Of a stretch of DNA of 26,295 bases, positions 6,987 to 14,967 are shown piece after piece. The DNA comes from an uncultured Clostridia bacterium (GTDB lineage Bacteria; Bacillota; Clostridia; Oscillospirales; Butyricicoccaceae). The position numbers were made by a program, and so were the translations under genes. The DNA lies in contig CAJUSB010000039.1 of assembly GCA_910589115.1 (NCBI GenBank), positions 1-26,295 of the forward strand. The letters run 5' to 3'. Under the pieces are notes generated by a model, which saw only the letters and a list, made by a program, of their open reading frames with translations, made no database searches and had not been told where the DNA came from. Position 1 is the first letter of the stretch, and each line of letters opens with the position of its first letter.

Positions 6987-8369
6987 ATGTTTGACAAGGT
7001 TTTAATCGCGAACCGCGGCGAAATTGCGGTGCGGATCATCCGGGCCTGCCGTGATCTTGGCGTTGTCTCGGTGGCAGTCTATTCAGAAGCTGACAAGGAG
7101 GCGCTTCATGCGCAGATTGCGGATGAAGCAGTTTGCATCGGGCGCGCTCCCGCGTCGGAAAGCTATCTGAATATGCAGAATATTATTGCGGCAGCGACCG
7201 CTGCCGGTGCGCAGGCCATTCATCCCGGCTTTGGCTTTCTGTCAGAAAATGCGTCGTTTGCGTCGCTGGTGCAGGAGAACGGGCTGGTATTTATCGGCCC
7301 GCGCCCGGAAACCATTGCACTGATGGGCGATAAGGCAGAGGCCAAGCGGCAGGCCATTGCGGCAGGGGTTCCGGTAGCGCAGGGAAGCGATGGCGTTGTT
7401 TCCGATTTTGCAGAGGCAAAGCAAGAAGCCGCCCGGATTGGTTATCCTGTTATGCTGAAAGCGTCTTCCGGCGGCGGCGGGAAGGGAATCCGGATCGCCC
7501 GCGATGAAGAGGGCTTGAAGGCTGCTTATGACAGTGCTGCCGCCGAAGCGGAGGCGAATTTCGGAGATGGCAGGCTTTATCTTGAGCGGTTTGTCGAGAA
7601 TCCGCGCCATATTGAGGTCCAGGTGCTGGGGGATGCTTATGGGAATGTAGTCCATCTGTTTGACCGGGAGTGCTCCATTCAGCGCCGCCATCAAAAGCTG
7701 ATTGAGGAAGCGCCGTCAGTCTTTGCCGGGTTCGCGGAGGACGGCCTGCGCGAGCGTATGTGTGAGGCCGCCGCCGCGCTGGCCCGGCAGGTTGGATACC
7801 GCGGTGCAGGTACCGTAGAATATCTGGTGGATGCGGACCGGAATTTCTATTTTTGCGAAATGAACACCCGTATTCAAGTGGAGCACGCTGTGACCGAGCA
7901 GGTGACTGGGATTGATCTGGTATGTGCCCAGCTGCGGATCGCGGCAGGAGAGGCACTCTGGTTTACGCAGGAGGATGTGCCGCTGCTGGGTCATGCGATT
8001 GAGTGCAGGCTGAATGCCGAAGACCCTGCGCGTGGTTTTGCACCCTGTCCGGGAAAAATAGAGGCGATGCATTTGCCGGGCGGCGCAGGGGTGCGCGTGG
8101 ATACGGCAGCTTATCAGGGCTGTACGATTCCGCCATATTATGATTCGATGATTGGCAAGCTGATTTGTTCAGGCAGTACGCGGGAGCAAGCGTCTGCACG
8201 CATTTGCCGTGCACTGGCGGAGACGCTGTTTGACGGCGTGACGACTTCGGCAGACTATGCCATGCAGATTTTAAGTTCAGACCGTTTCCGGCTTGGTGAT
8301 TTCCATACCGGTTCGCTGGAAAACGGGGATTTCGATTTTAACAGGGAAGGGGAGCCTGACGCGTGCTGA
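6987..8369 (+). CDS. accC: Biotin carboxylase subunit of acetyl-CoA carboxylase
   Basis: AccC uses ATP and bicarbonate to carboxylate the biotin on AccB. The 460-residue protein opens with FDKVLIANRGEIAVRIIRA, has the glycine-rich ATP-grasp loop KASSGGGGKGIRIA, the EVQVLGD strand, and the metal and biotin site FCEMNTRIQVEHAVTE. The length is normal for the family. GAGGAG lies about 9 nt before the ATG. The stop overlaps the accD start by 7 bp. The related pyruvate carboxylase is excluded because the protein ends after the biotin carboxylase C-domain and its neighbours are the other Acc subunits. Confidence 0.95.
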   Translation: MFDKVLIANRGEIAVRIIRACRDLGVVSVAVYSEADKEALHAQIADEAVCIGRAPASESYLNMQNIIAAATAAGAQAIHPGFGFLSENASFASLVQENGLVFIGPRPETIALMGDKAEAKRQAIAAGVPVAQGSDGVVSDFAEAKQEAARIGYPVMLKASSGGGGKGIRIARDEEGLKAAYDSAAAEAEANFGDGRLYLERFVENPRHIEVQVLGDAYGNVVHLFDRECSIQRRHQKLIEEAPSVFAGFAEDGLRERMCEAAAALARQVGYRGAGTVEYLVDADRNFYFCEMNTRIQVEHAVTEQVTGIDLVCAQLRIAAGEALWFTQEDVPLLGHAIECRLNAEDPARGFAPCPGKIEAMHLPGGAGVRVDTAAYQGCTIPPYYDSMIGKLICSGSTREQASARICRALAETLFDGVTTSADYAMQILSSDRFRLGDFHTGSLENGDFDFNREGEPDAC

Positions 8370-9223
8370 TTGACCTTTTTCAAAAGACCCGCCTGACCTC
8401 TATGCAGATGAAGCGGCAGGCAGCGGAGGAACGTCCGGATATCGTCTGTAAGGGCTGCGGTAAGAAGCTGAATGCACGTACCTATGGGCGGAATCTGTAT
8501 GTTTGTCCCTATTGCGGGCGGTATAGCCGGCTGCTGGCGCGTACCCGTATCCGGCAGGTCGCGGACAAGGACAGCTTTCACGAGCTGGATGCCGGGCTGC
8601 GTTCGCTTGACCCGCTGGGGTTCCCGGGTTATCCGCAGAAGCTGGCAGCACTGGCCGAAAAAACCGGCATGAATGATGCAGTCATTACCGGGGAATGCAC
8701 AATCGGCGGGGAAGCAGCCTGCATTGCGGTGATGGACAGCCATTTTATGATGGCTTCCATGGGCAGCGTGGTCGGTGAAAAGCTGACGCGTTTGTTTGAA
8801 CACGCGGCACGGAAACATTTGCCGGTCATTGTCTTTACGGCTTCGGGCGGCGCACGGATGCAGGAGGGAATGTATTCGCTGTTGCAAATGGCTAAGGTCT
8901 CCGGAGCGGTCGAGCGGCACAGCCGCACGGGCGGGCTTTATATCACGGTATTGACCGACCCGACAACGGGTGGCGTGACGGCTTCTTTTGCGAGCCTCGG
9001 GGATATCATTTTAGCGGAGCCACATGCAACAGTCGGGTTTGCCGGACGGCGCGTGATTGAGGGTACGATCGGTGAGACTTTGCCTGATGATTTCCAGTCG
9101 GCGGAATTCCTGCTGGCGCACGGGTTCTGCGATGAAATCGTGCCGCGCAACCGCATGAAACAAAGGTTAGCTGCGCTGCTCAAGCTGCACGCCGCACCGA
9201 AGAAAAGGAGGGCGAAGGGATGA
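8363..9223 (+). CDS. accD: Acetyl-CoA carboxylase carboxyltransferase beta subunit
   Basis: AccD pairs with AccA to move the carboxyl group from biotin to acetyl-CoA, making malonyl-CoA. The GTG at 8363 is the start, with GGGGAG about 9 nt upstream, and it lies inside the end of accC. The 286-residue protein has an N-terminal zinc ribbon with Cys29, Cys32, Cys48 and Cys51. A crotonase-fold carboxyltransferase domain follows, with TASGGARMQEGM and the PTTGGVTASFASLGD segment. It overlaps accA by 4 bp, so the alpha and beta subunits are probably made in step. They are separate polypeptides, not fused. Confidence 0.95.
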   Translation: MLIDLFQKTRLTSMQMKRQAAEERPDIVCKGCGKKLNARTYGRNLYVCPYCGRYSRLLARTRIRQVADKDSFHELDAGLRSLDPLGFPGYPQKLAALAEKTGMNDAVITGECTIGGEAACIAVMDSHFMMASMGSVVGEKLTRLFEHAARKHLPVIVFTASGGARMQEGMYSLLQMAKVSGAVERHSRTGGLYITVLTDPTTGGVTASFASLGDIILAEPHATVGFAGRRVIEGTIGETLPDDFQSAEFLLAHGFCDEIVPRNRMKQRLAALLKLHAAPKKRRAKG

Positions 9224-10020
9224 AAAAGGCAAGCGAGCGGATGGCAGTCATCCACGCGCCCAAACGCCCGCATATCGGGGAAATCATTGGTACGGTTTTT
9301 GAGGATTTCATAGAGCTGCACGGTGACCGCTGCTATGGCGATGACCCGGCTATTTGTGCAGGGATCGCAACACTGAACGGTCAGCCGGTGACGGTGATCG
9401 GACATCGGCACGGCGCGAGCACCGAAGAAAATATCCGTGCAAACTTTGGCATGGCGCACCCGGAGGGTTACCGGAAGGCGCTGCGCCTTGCAAAGCAGGC
9501 GGAGAAGTTTGGCCGTCCGGTGATTTGCCTGGTGGATACGGCAGGCGCTTTCTGCGGCGTTGGCGCGGAGGAGCGCGGGCAGGGAGAAGCGATTGCGCGG
9601 AATCTATATGAATTCATGGCGCTGCGCACGCCGGTTATTTCCATTATTACCGGGGAGGGCGGCTCGGGCGGCGCATTGGCGCTGGCAGTTGCCGACCGGG
9701 TGCTGATGTTGGAAAATGCGCTGTATTCGGTGATTTCTCCGCGCGGGTGCGCGTCCATCCTGTGGAAGGACGCCAGCCGGGAAGGGGAGGCTGCCGATAC
9801 GCTGCGGATTACTGCGGAGGATTTGTTTTCTTTTGGCATGATAGAGGGCATTATCCCTGAACGGGGCAGTATCCCTAAAAATATCAAGCGTGCGCTGGAA
9901 AGCGTGATTGCAGACCTGTCCAAAGAGGAGAATTTGGACACGCTGCTGGAAAAACGGTATCAGAAATTCCGTAAAATCGGTGTTTTCGCAGAGAATACCG
10001 GGGAAAACGGATTTTCATAA
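9220..10020 (+). CDS. accA: Acetyl-CoA carboxylase carboxyltransferase alpha subunit
   Basis: AccA completes the carboxyltransferase with AccD. The 266-residue protein contains the HIGEIIGTVFEDFIELHGDR opening, the GGAHPEGYRKA-like stretch as MAHPEGYRKALRLAKQAEKF, VDTAGAFCGVGAEERGQGEAIA, and the GEGGSGGALALAVADRVLMLENALYSVISPRG region seen as separate short motifs. It is shorter than E. coli AccA (319 residues), mainly at the N-terminus, which is common in Firmicutes. Translation is coupled to accD through ATGA. The 79-bp gap before acpP holds a small perfect hairpin, TGCTGT-gcg-ACAGCA (10037-10051), and no promoter that I can see. Confidence 0.94.
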   Translation: MKKASERMAVIHAPKRPHIGEIIGTVFEDFIELHGDRCYGDDPAICAGIATLNGQPVTVIGHRHGASTEENIRANFGMAHPEGYRKALRLAKQAEKFGRPVICLVDTAGAFCGVGAEERGQGEAIARNLYEFMALRTPVISIITGEGGSGGALALAVADRVLMLENALYSVISPRGCASILWKDASREGEAADTLRITAEDLFSFGMIEGIIPERGSIPKNIKRALESVIADLSKEENLDTLLEKRYQKFRKIGVFAENTGENGFS

Positions 10021-10099
10021 ACAGGCTTGCACGGGTGCTGTGCGACAGCAGCATATCCGGGCAGGCGGAAGAAAAAACAATCTGAAAGGAATCTATCAC

Positions 10100-10324
10100 A
10101 TGTTTGAAAAAATTTGCGCCCTGCTGGCGGACAAGTTCGATGCGGATGCATCCAGGCTGACGGCCGAAACCTCAATCAAGGACGACCTGAACGCGGATTC
10201 TCTTGACATTGTCGAGCTGATGATGGACTTGGAAGAGGAATGCGGCATTTCAATTCCGGACGAGGATGCTGTCAAGCTGTCAACGATTGGTGATATCGTT
10301 GCTTATATTGAGGAGCATTCTTGA
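10100..10324 (+). CDS. acpP: Acyl carrier protein
   Basis: AcpP carries all intermediates of fatty acid synthesis on a 4'-phosphopantetheine arm. The ATG at 10100 has GAAAGGA 9 nt upstream and gives a 74-residue acidic protein. A longer in-frame reading from upstream exists but is not supported by a ribosome binding site or by family length. The attachment serine is Ser34 in NADSLDIVELMMDLEEE, and helix III contains STIGDIVAYIEEH. In many clostridial clusters acpP follows fabH; here it is the last gene of the run, next to the terminator. Confidence 0.95.
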   Translation: MFEKICALLADKFDADASRLTAETSIKDDLNADSLDIVELMMDLEEECGISIPDEDAVKLSTIGDIVAYIEEHS

Positions 10325-10347
10325 CGATCTGCCGAAAAAGCGCACTG

Positions 10348-10401
10348 CAAAAAAACGGGCGCCGTTTCACAAATCGGTTTGTGAGGCGGCGCCCGTTTTT
10401 T
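10348..10401. terminator. Bidirectional terminator between acpP and the DUF2325 gene
   Basis: A long interrupted hairpin pairs ACGGGCGCCG with CGGCGCCCGT, with an inner CACAAA/TTTGTG stem and a TCGG loop. It is flanked by a run of A on the left and a run of T on the right, so it can stop transcription from both sides. It serves the fatty acid operon and the convergent minus-strand gene. Confidence 0.92.
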
Positions 10402-10422
10402 ATTTTGCTTTATTTTGGTTTT

Positions 10423-12648
10423 TTAATCCTGGTCTTGCAGGACGACCTGTTCTGCACATTTTTCGGCAGAGGCAAACTTAAAATAATGCACCGGAATATC
10501 ATAATTCCGTACAACATCCATTATTTTATTGTAAAACTTATGGCTGAGCGAATTGGTTTGCAGCCAGACGATATCCGCGTGACGGATGAGGTCGGTATTG
10601 GGCAGCATATTGCGGTCAATAAAGCGGATATCACCGGTCAGCATGGGTTTAATCGCGCGGGCCCAGGAATCGTGGCCGCCGAATACCACCGTGCGTTTGC
10701 CGACCGAATAGGGGAATTCGATTCCCGCATCTACCGGGGGCTCGAAATCGCTCTGTTGGCGGAATATGATTTCCCTGAGCTCTGCAAGCTCCCGCCGTTC
10801 CTGTCCGGTCTGCTCAAGCAGGGCGGCATATTGGTTTTTGTTGACTTCCGCGTCGCGCAGGGCGCTGTGTATGGCGTGCTTGAGCCTGCTGTTTTCCTGT
10901 TTGAGCGCGTCCAGCCGTTCCCGCAGCTGTGCGGCTTCCGCCTGTGATGATGCGATGCCAGGTACTGGCTCGGGCAGGATATCCGCTTCAATTTCTTCTT
11001 CGGCTTCGTTTTCAGTGAGTTCCTCTTCCGGCAGTTCTGCCAGGCTCTGCCGCCGGGCTTCGCCCATCAGTACCATGCAGTACAGGAATGGGAGGGTTTT
11101 GCTGCCGGTAATGCCGTAACATGCCAGTTCCCCCAGCGCCGCGTCATAGCGGTGAAGCTGCCGGGGCATCAGACAGCCGGTCAGATCATAAATAATCTGT
11201 GCCAGATTGTTGCGCTTTTGAAAGTCTGGATCAGCTTTTTTATCAATATAATCCAGATGATACCAATCCGGGATTTCGGGGGTACGCCCACGTCGTGGGC
11301 CGCGACGGAGGTTTTGAATGCCGTCTTCACTGGGGTTCCAGATATCGTCGAAACTTTCTTTATAATTGCCGTTGGCCCACGGCAGACAGTTGCCGACATG
11401 CTCCATAAGGTTGCCGTTGGCAAAATACAGCCAGGGCAGATCGCTGCCGTTGTCGAGCAGCCAGAGGGCTGCAAAGCATAGCTCATAGGGATCATCCACT
11501 TCAAAGCCAGAAAGGATCTCGGCAATTTCCGGGCCGTAAAGCGTCTCAAGGCGTTTGCGCCGTTCGGCTATGTTTGAGACGGTGTCGAAAATAAAATTGT
11601 TGATCTCCTCGGTCAGATTATCAGACTGGGTGTCCAGCCGCGAAACCTCGCTGGTGAGAGAATGCACCGTCTGTATCAATGCTTCCGTATTGGGGAATGG
11701 ACTGGAACGCCTGCTGACCGGTGCGGCGGGTATGGCCGGATACGGGCTGTTGCAGACGGCGGGCGCAGCTTTGGTATGCGAGAGCGCGGTTTGCTGCTCC
11801 CTGGCAATCATGCGTGCCCGCTGAAAAATCCGGTCGAAACTTTTTGCGAGCTTTTGTTCCCGTGCGGCGAACAGCGCGCGGCAGCGATAATACCGTTTGA
11901 CCCATTCCCATAGTTTTTCTTCATAGTGCCGGGCAGCGGCCTGCCGGTCGGCTTCCGGTATCAGCGCCAGGACGGCCTCAAACCGCCGCCGGGAGGGGAC
12001 GTTCTGATGTTGCGTGCCAGCAGCAGTCCAGCAGTCCGAAAAGATACGGTTTTCAGGTTCGTGCTTTGATTTTGGCCGTTTGTCGGATTCCTGTATTGTG
12101 CAGTCCTGGTTACGCCATCGGAGGACGGCTAACATTCCCAGCAAAATACGCTTGCTGTGACAAGCATCCCAAAGCTCAGGCATATATATTTCATCCAGGG
12201 TTTCGTCATCCTGCGGCAGCAGCGGGAGCAATGCATCCAGCTGTCCGGCGGCTTTGATCCGGTCCAGTATCCAAATAGCAGCACCGGTGGTCAGGTCGAG
12301 CCGCTCCTCCTGGATATCCAGAGAGGTAATGGGCGTTGAATTGACGTTTGCCCAGTCCTCGTCCAGCGAAAAGACCTCCGGGATATCGGGGCAAAGGGCG
12401 TTGACTTCCTCCCGCAGGCGCGAGTAAGAGGCCAGCGTGGCAGTTATGCGCCGCTTTGTACGCAGCTTGTCAAAATCCAAAAGCGCATAAAATGCGGCAT
12501 TTCTATGCTTTACACGGCGCAGCTTTTTTGCAATGCCGGAGTAATTTTCAGTCACCATTGCCTTCAGTGTCTGTGGGTCGCTGTAATCCGTCTGCTGCAC
12601 GGGCGGACGCTGTCCAATTAAATCCTCCAGTTTGATTTTCATTTTCAT
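10423..12648 (-). CDS. Large DUF2325 domain protein
   Basis: I do not recognise a defined function. The 741-residue protein ends in a DUF2325 domain (about 650-735), with VVFGGHDSWARAIKP, RFIDRN and DIVWLQTNSLSHKFYNKIMDVVRNY, followed by a strand PVHYFKF. Before it is a strongly charged, heptad-like region (roughly 560-655, rich in Glu, Gln, Leu and Arg) that probably forms a coiled coil. The N-terminal part (1-550) is mostly helical, with no motif I can name, and no signal peptide or membrane segment is visible. It begins MKMKIKLEDL, with GGA-rich sequence upstream, and has its own promoter. It is convergent with acpP and divergent from the Rieske oxidoreductase. DUF2325 is reported mainly from anaerobic Firmicutes, with its role unsettled. 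Confidence 0.8.
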   Translation of the reverse strand: MKMKIKLEDLIGQRPPVQQTDYSDPQTLKAMVTENYSGIAKKLRRVKHRNAAFYALLDFDKLRTKRRITATLASYSRLREEVNALCPDIPEVFSLDEDWANVNSTPITSLDIQEERLDLTTGAAIWILDRIKAAGQLDALLPLLPQDDETLDEIYMPELWDACHSKRILLGMLAVLRWRNQDCTIQESDKRPKSKHEPENRIFSDCWTAAGTQHQNVPSRRRFEAVLALIPEADRQAAARHYEEKLWEWVKRYYRCRALFAAREQKLAKSFDRIFQRARMIAREQQTALSHTKAAPAVCNSPYPAIPAAPVSRRSSPFPNTEALIQTVHSLTSEVSRLDTQSDNLTEEINNFIFDTVSNIAERRKRLETLYGPEIAEILSGFEVDDPYELCFAALWLLDNGSDLPWLYFANGNLMEHVGNCLPWANGNYKESFDDIWNPSEDGIQNLRRGPRRGRTPEIPDWYHLDYIDKKADPDFQKRNNLAQIIYDLTGCLMPRQLHRYDAALGELACYGITGSKTLPFLYCMVLMGEARRQSLAELPEEELTENEAEEEIEADILPEPVPGIASSQAEAAQLRERLDALKQENSRLKHAIHSALRDAEVNKNQYAALLEQTGQERRELAELREIIFRQQSDFEPPVDAGIEFPYSVGKRTVVFGGHDSWARAIKPMLTGDIRFIDRNMLPNTDLIRHADIVWLQTNSLSHKFYNKIMDVVRNYDIPVHYFKFASAEKCAEQVVLQDQD

Positions 12649-12714
12649 TCGTTTTCCATCTTTCCTGTTTTGTAAAGCCTATCCAGCAGTTGGACAGACA
12701 TCCTATTTTTATAT

Positions 12715-12743
12715 ATTATACATGAAATGGCGCTTTTCGGCAA
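12715..12743 (-). promoter_or_regulatory. Promoter for the DUF2325 gene
   Basis: On the minus strand TTGCCG (12743-12738) and TATAAT (12720-12715) are 17 bp apart. The predicted start near 12708 leaves a leader of about 60 nt. Confidence 0.7.
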
Positions 12744-12909
12744 TAGTCATATTGCATTTGCAGCTGCGGATATTTTTTCATTTTTCGACAAGCCCGATTG
12801 GCTGGAAGTGCAGGCACAAATTCAAATCGGCTCTCTTCGCAAGATTCCTGTGAAGCAAGACAGTAAAACGATAAAGTACACCTTTTACAGCTGTGATTTG
12901 GGAATTCGT

Positions 12910-12939
12910 TTGATAGCCAAATATATCCAATGGTATAAA
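12910..12939 (+). promoter_or_regulatory. Promoter for the Rieske oxidoreductase gene
   Basis: TTGATA (12910-12915) and TATAAA (12934-12939) are separated by 18 bp and lie 39 bp before the chosen start codon. The 330-bp interval from 12649 to 12978 otherwise holds only the divergent DUF2325 promoter; the open frame that runs through it has no ribosome binding site. Confidence 0.65.
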
Positions 12940-12978
12940 TTTTCTATTTCGTCAAACACTGACACAGAGGTGAACTTT

Positions 12979-14424
12979 ATGGAATCAATCTGGCAAAAAA
13001 CAACGCAGATCAGTGCCCGGCCTGCGCTGGAGGAAGATATTTCAGCAGAGACTGTGATTATCGGCGGCGGGCTGACCGGCATATTGACGGCGCATTTCCT
13101 GACGCAGGCCGGGTATGACACCGTTGTTTTGGAAGCCGGGCGAATCGGCAGCGGGCAGACCGGGCGGACAACTGCAAAAATCACTGCCCAGCATGGCCTG
13201 CGGTATACAGAACTGATGGAGCGATTCGGTGAAGAGACCGCACGGGCCTATGCCGCAGCCAATTTGCAGGCGGTGACACAGTACCGGCGGCTTATTGATT
13301 CGCTGTCGATCCCGTGTGATTTTGCCGAGGCGCCGGCTTACCTGTACGCATGTGAAGCTCCCGAGCAGCTTGAGAACGAGGCGCATACCTATCAGGTGCT
13401 TGGGCTGGACGGCGGGCTGGTGCAGACAAATGAGCTGCCCTTTCCCACAGCGGCGGCGCTCCGGCTGAACGGTCAGGCCCAATTTCATCCCCTTAAATTT
13501 TTGAAACACCTTGCAGCGCCGCTGCGTATTTACGAGCACACACGGGCAAGCGCCGTACAGGACGGCGTGGTGACAACCGGCCAGGGCGCTGTCCATGCCA
13601 AAAATATTATTTTTGCCTGTCATTTCCCCTTTATAAACCATCCAGGGTATTATTTCATGCGGATGCACCAGGAGCGCAGCTATTGCATTGCCGTACAGGG
13701 AGTACCGGCAATCGAAGGGATGTATCTTGGCGTGGACGGCGACCAGCTGTCTTTCCGGCAGGCAGGCGGCTGCGTTCTTTTGGGTGGCGGCGGACACCGC
13801 ACCGGTGAAAACCGGAAAGGCGGACAGTTTGCAATGCTGGAGGAACGGGCGCGGCAGTTCTGGCCCGGCTGTAAAATTACTGCCCGGTGGTCGGCGCAGG
13901 ATTGCATCCCGATGGACGGAATCCCATATATCGGACGTTTTTCATCCGATACACCGGATTGGTTTGTTGCAACCGGATTCCAAAAATGGGGGATGACCAG
14001 CGTAATGGCAGCGGCACGCATTCTGACCGCGCAGGTACAGGGGGAAACGCCGGAATTTGAGACGTTATTTTCCCCACAGCGGTTCCAGCCCTCGGCATCG
14101 GCAGGGGAGCTGTTCCGTAATATGGCGGAAGCCGTCAGAGGCGTTTCACGGACGGCGTTTGGACTGCCGCGGGCGGAGGCGGATGCTTTACCGTTCGGAC
14201 ACGGCGGAATTGTCTCGGTCCACGGCGAAAAACTCGGCGTGTATAAAGCACCAAACGGCGAAATTTTTGCAATCGATCCGCGTTGCCCGCACATGGGCTG
14301 TCAGCTGGAATGGAACCCGGATACCCTGAGCTGGGAGTGCCCATGTCATGGATCACGTTTTGATTATCGCGGACGGCTGCTTGATGGCCCGGCGCAGACC
14401 GGGCTGACACGTGAGAAGGGATAG
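12979..14424 (+). CDS. FAD-dependent oxidoreductase with C-terminal Rieske domain
   Basis: The ATG at 12979 has AGAGGTG at good spacing and places the flavin-binding motif where it belongs; the frame is open further upstream but without support. The 481-residue protein begins with a DAO-type FAD domain: VIIGGGLTGILTAHFL (26-41) and the ribose-binding Glu52, with a second FAD segment ending GFQKWGMTSVMAA. The C-terminus (about 406-475) is a [2Fe-2S] Rieske domain with ligands Cys436, His438, Cys454 and His457. Cys441 and Cys456 match the disulfide pair of bc1/b6f-type Rieske proteins. No membrane helix is seen, so it is probably soluble. The substrate is unknown. Relatives occur widely in Firmicutes. 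It stands alone and ends shortly before a strong hairpin. Confidence 0.87.
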   Translation: MESIWQKTTQISARPALEEDISAETVIIGGGLTGILTAHFLTQAGYDTVVLEAGRIGSGQTGRTTAKITAQHGLRYTELMERFGEETARAYAAANLQAVTQYRRLIDSLSIPCDFAEAPAYLYACEAPEQLENEAHTYQVLGLDGGLVQTNELPFPTAAALRLNGQAQFHPLKFLKHLAAPLRIYEHTRASAVQDGVVTTGQGAVHAKNIIFACHFPFINHPGYYFMRMHQERSYCIAVQGVPAIEGMYLGVDGDQLSFRQAGGCVLLGGGGHRTGENRKGGQFAMLEERARQFWPGCKITARWSAQDCIPMDGIPYIGRFSSDTPDWFVATGFQKWGMTSVMAAARILTAQVQGETPEFETLFSPQRFQPSASAGELFRNMAEAVRGVSRTAFGLPRAEADALPFGHGGIVSVHGEKLGVYKAPNGEIFAIDPRCPHMGCQLEWNPDTLSWECPCHGSRFDYRGRLLDGPAQTGLTREKG

Positions 14425-14431
14425 ACGCAGT

Positions 14432-14473
14432 GTGCCGTCCAGCCCGCTGTCCTTATGGCGGGCTGGACAGCAC
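14432..14473 (+). repeat. Strong hairpin after the Rieske gene, repeat-family type
   Basis: GTCCAGCCCGC (14437-14447) pairs perfectly with GCGGGCTGGAC (14458-14468), and outer GTGC/GCAC add more pairs. The loop region CCTTATGG resembles the CCTTTTGG loop of the hairpins at 5818-5850 and 14716-14745. There is no T tract. It may end or protect the upstream message, or simply be a repeat module. Confidence 0.7.
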
Positions 14474-14517
14474 CATACAAAAACCCTAAAATAATAAATC
14501 AGCCCGGGAACCTCCTG

Positions 14518-14676
14518 GGCCTTGTTTGAAAATTGTCCGCACGCCCAGCAGCGGGTCTTTTTCCGCCACTCTGCGTTAAATTTTCTTGAAATCCGACAGG
14601 ATTCCTGCGAAAATCTGCCTTGATTGGCGGAAAAATCCCTCGCCGCCAGGTGCACTTCCAATTATCAAACAAGGCC
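14518..14676. repeat. 159-bp long imperfect palindrome with 18-bp terminal inverted repeats
   Basis: The ends GGCCTTGTTTGAAAATTG (14518-14535) and CAATTATCAAACAAGGCC (14659-14676) are inverted copies with one mismatch. Nested inside are TTTTTCCGCCA and TGGCGGAAAAA, then ATTTTC and GAAAAT, then ATCC and GGAT around the centre. The whole element can fold as one long hairpin. It holds no open frame of note and no clear target-site duplication is visible. It could be a MITE-like element or a structured RNA gene. It is seen once in the window. Confidence 0.75.
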
Positions 14677-14715
14677 TAAATAGATCTCATAAAAACATAT
14701 CTGTAACGTATCACA

Positions 14716-14925
14716 CCCGGCCTGCCCTGCTTTTGGCAGGCCGGGCAGTATGAATGAACGATATGCAGAGCACCGAAGCCCCCGTCCCGCCCGCAGGCGA
14801 AGCAGAGATGCGTCAGCATCTCGGGGTCTGGGGCGTGAGCCCCAGCGGGAGTCCAGAGGGCAGAGCCCTCTGGCGCGGTCCGCGTAGGACGCCTCCCCGG
14901 CGAGGGGCGCAGGCTGGGTTCTATT
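14716..14925 (+). repeat. Composite dispersed repeat, copy C
   Basis: It begins with a perfect 11-bp hairpin, CCCGGCCTGCC/GGCAGGCCGGG with loop CTGCTTTT (14716-14745). Then come the CCCCCGTCCCGCCCGCAGGCG module, the GAGATGCGTCAGCATCTC palindrome, the core palindrome CAGAGGGCAGAGCCCTCTGG (14854-14873), and the GTCCGCGTAGGACGCC and CCCCGGCGAGGGG tail modules. This is the most complete and compact copy, without tandem expansion. The interval 14425-14967 has no gene. Confidence 0.85.
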
Positions 14926-14941
14926 CCCGGGGCGCGGGGCG

Positions 14942-14947
14942 TATAAT
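14942..14947 (+). promoter_or_regulatory. Candidate -10 box before the M23 gene
   Basis: TATAAT stands alone 20 bp before the start codon, just after repeat copy C. No good housekeeping -35 is present (the aligned hexamer is TTCTAT), so this is a weak call; a sporulation sigma factor is possible but not shown. Confidence 0.35.
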
Positions 14948-14967
14948 GGTGCAGGAAGGTGAAAAAT

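Noticed and set aside
12727..12978. N-terminal extension of the Rieske oxidoreductase
   Set aside because: The upstream ATG lies in the divergent promoter region, has no ribosome binding site, and would put 84 unrelated residues before the flavin domain; the promoter at 12910-12939 lies within it.
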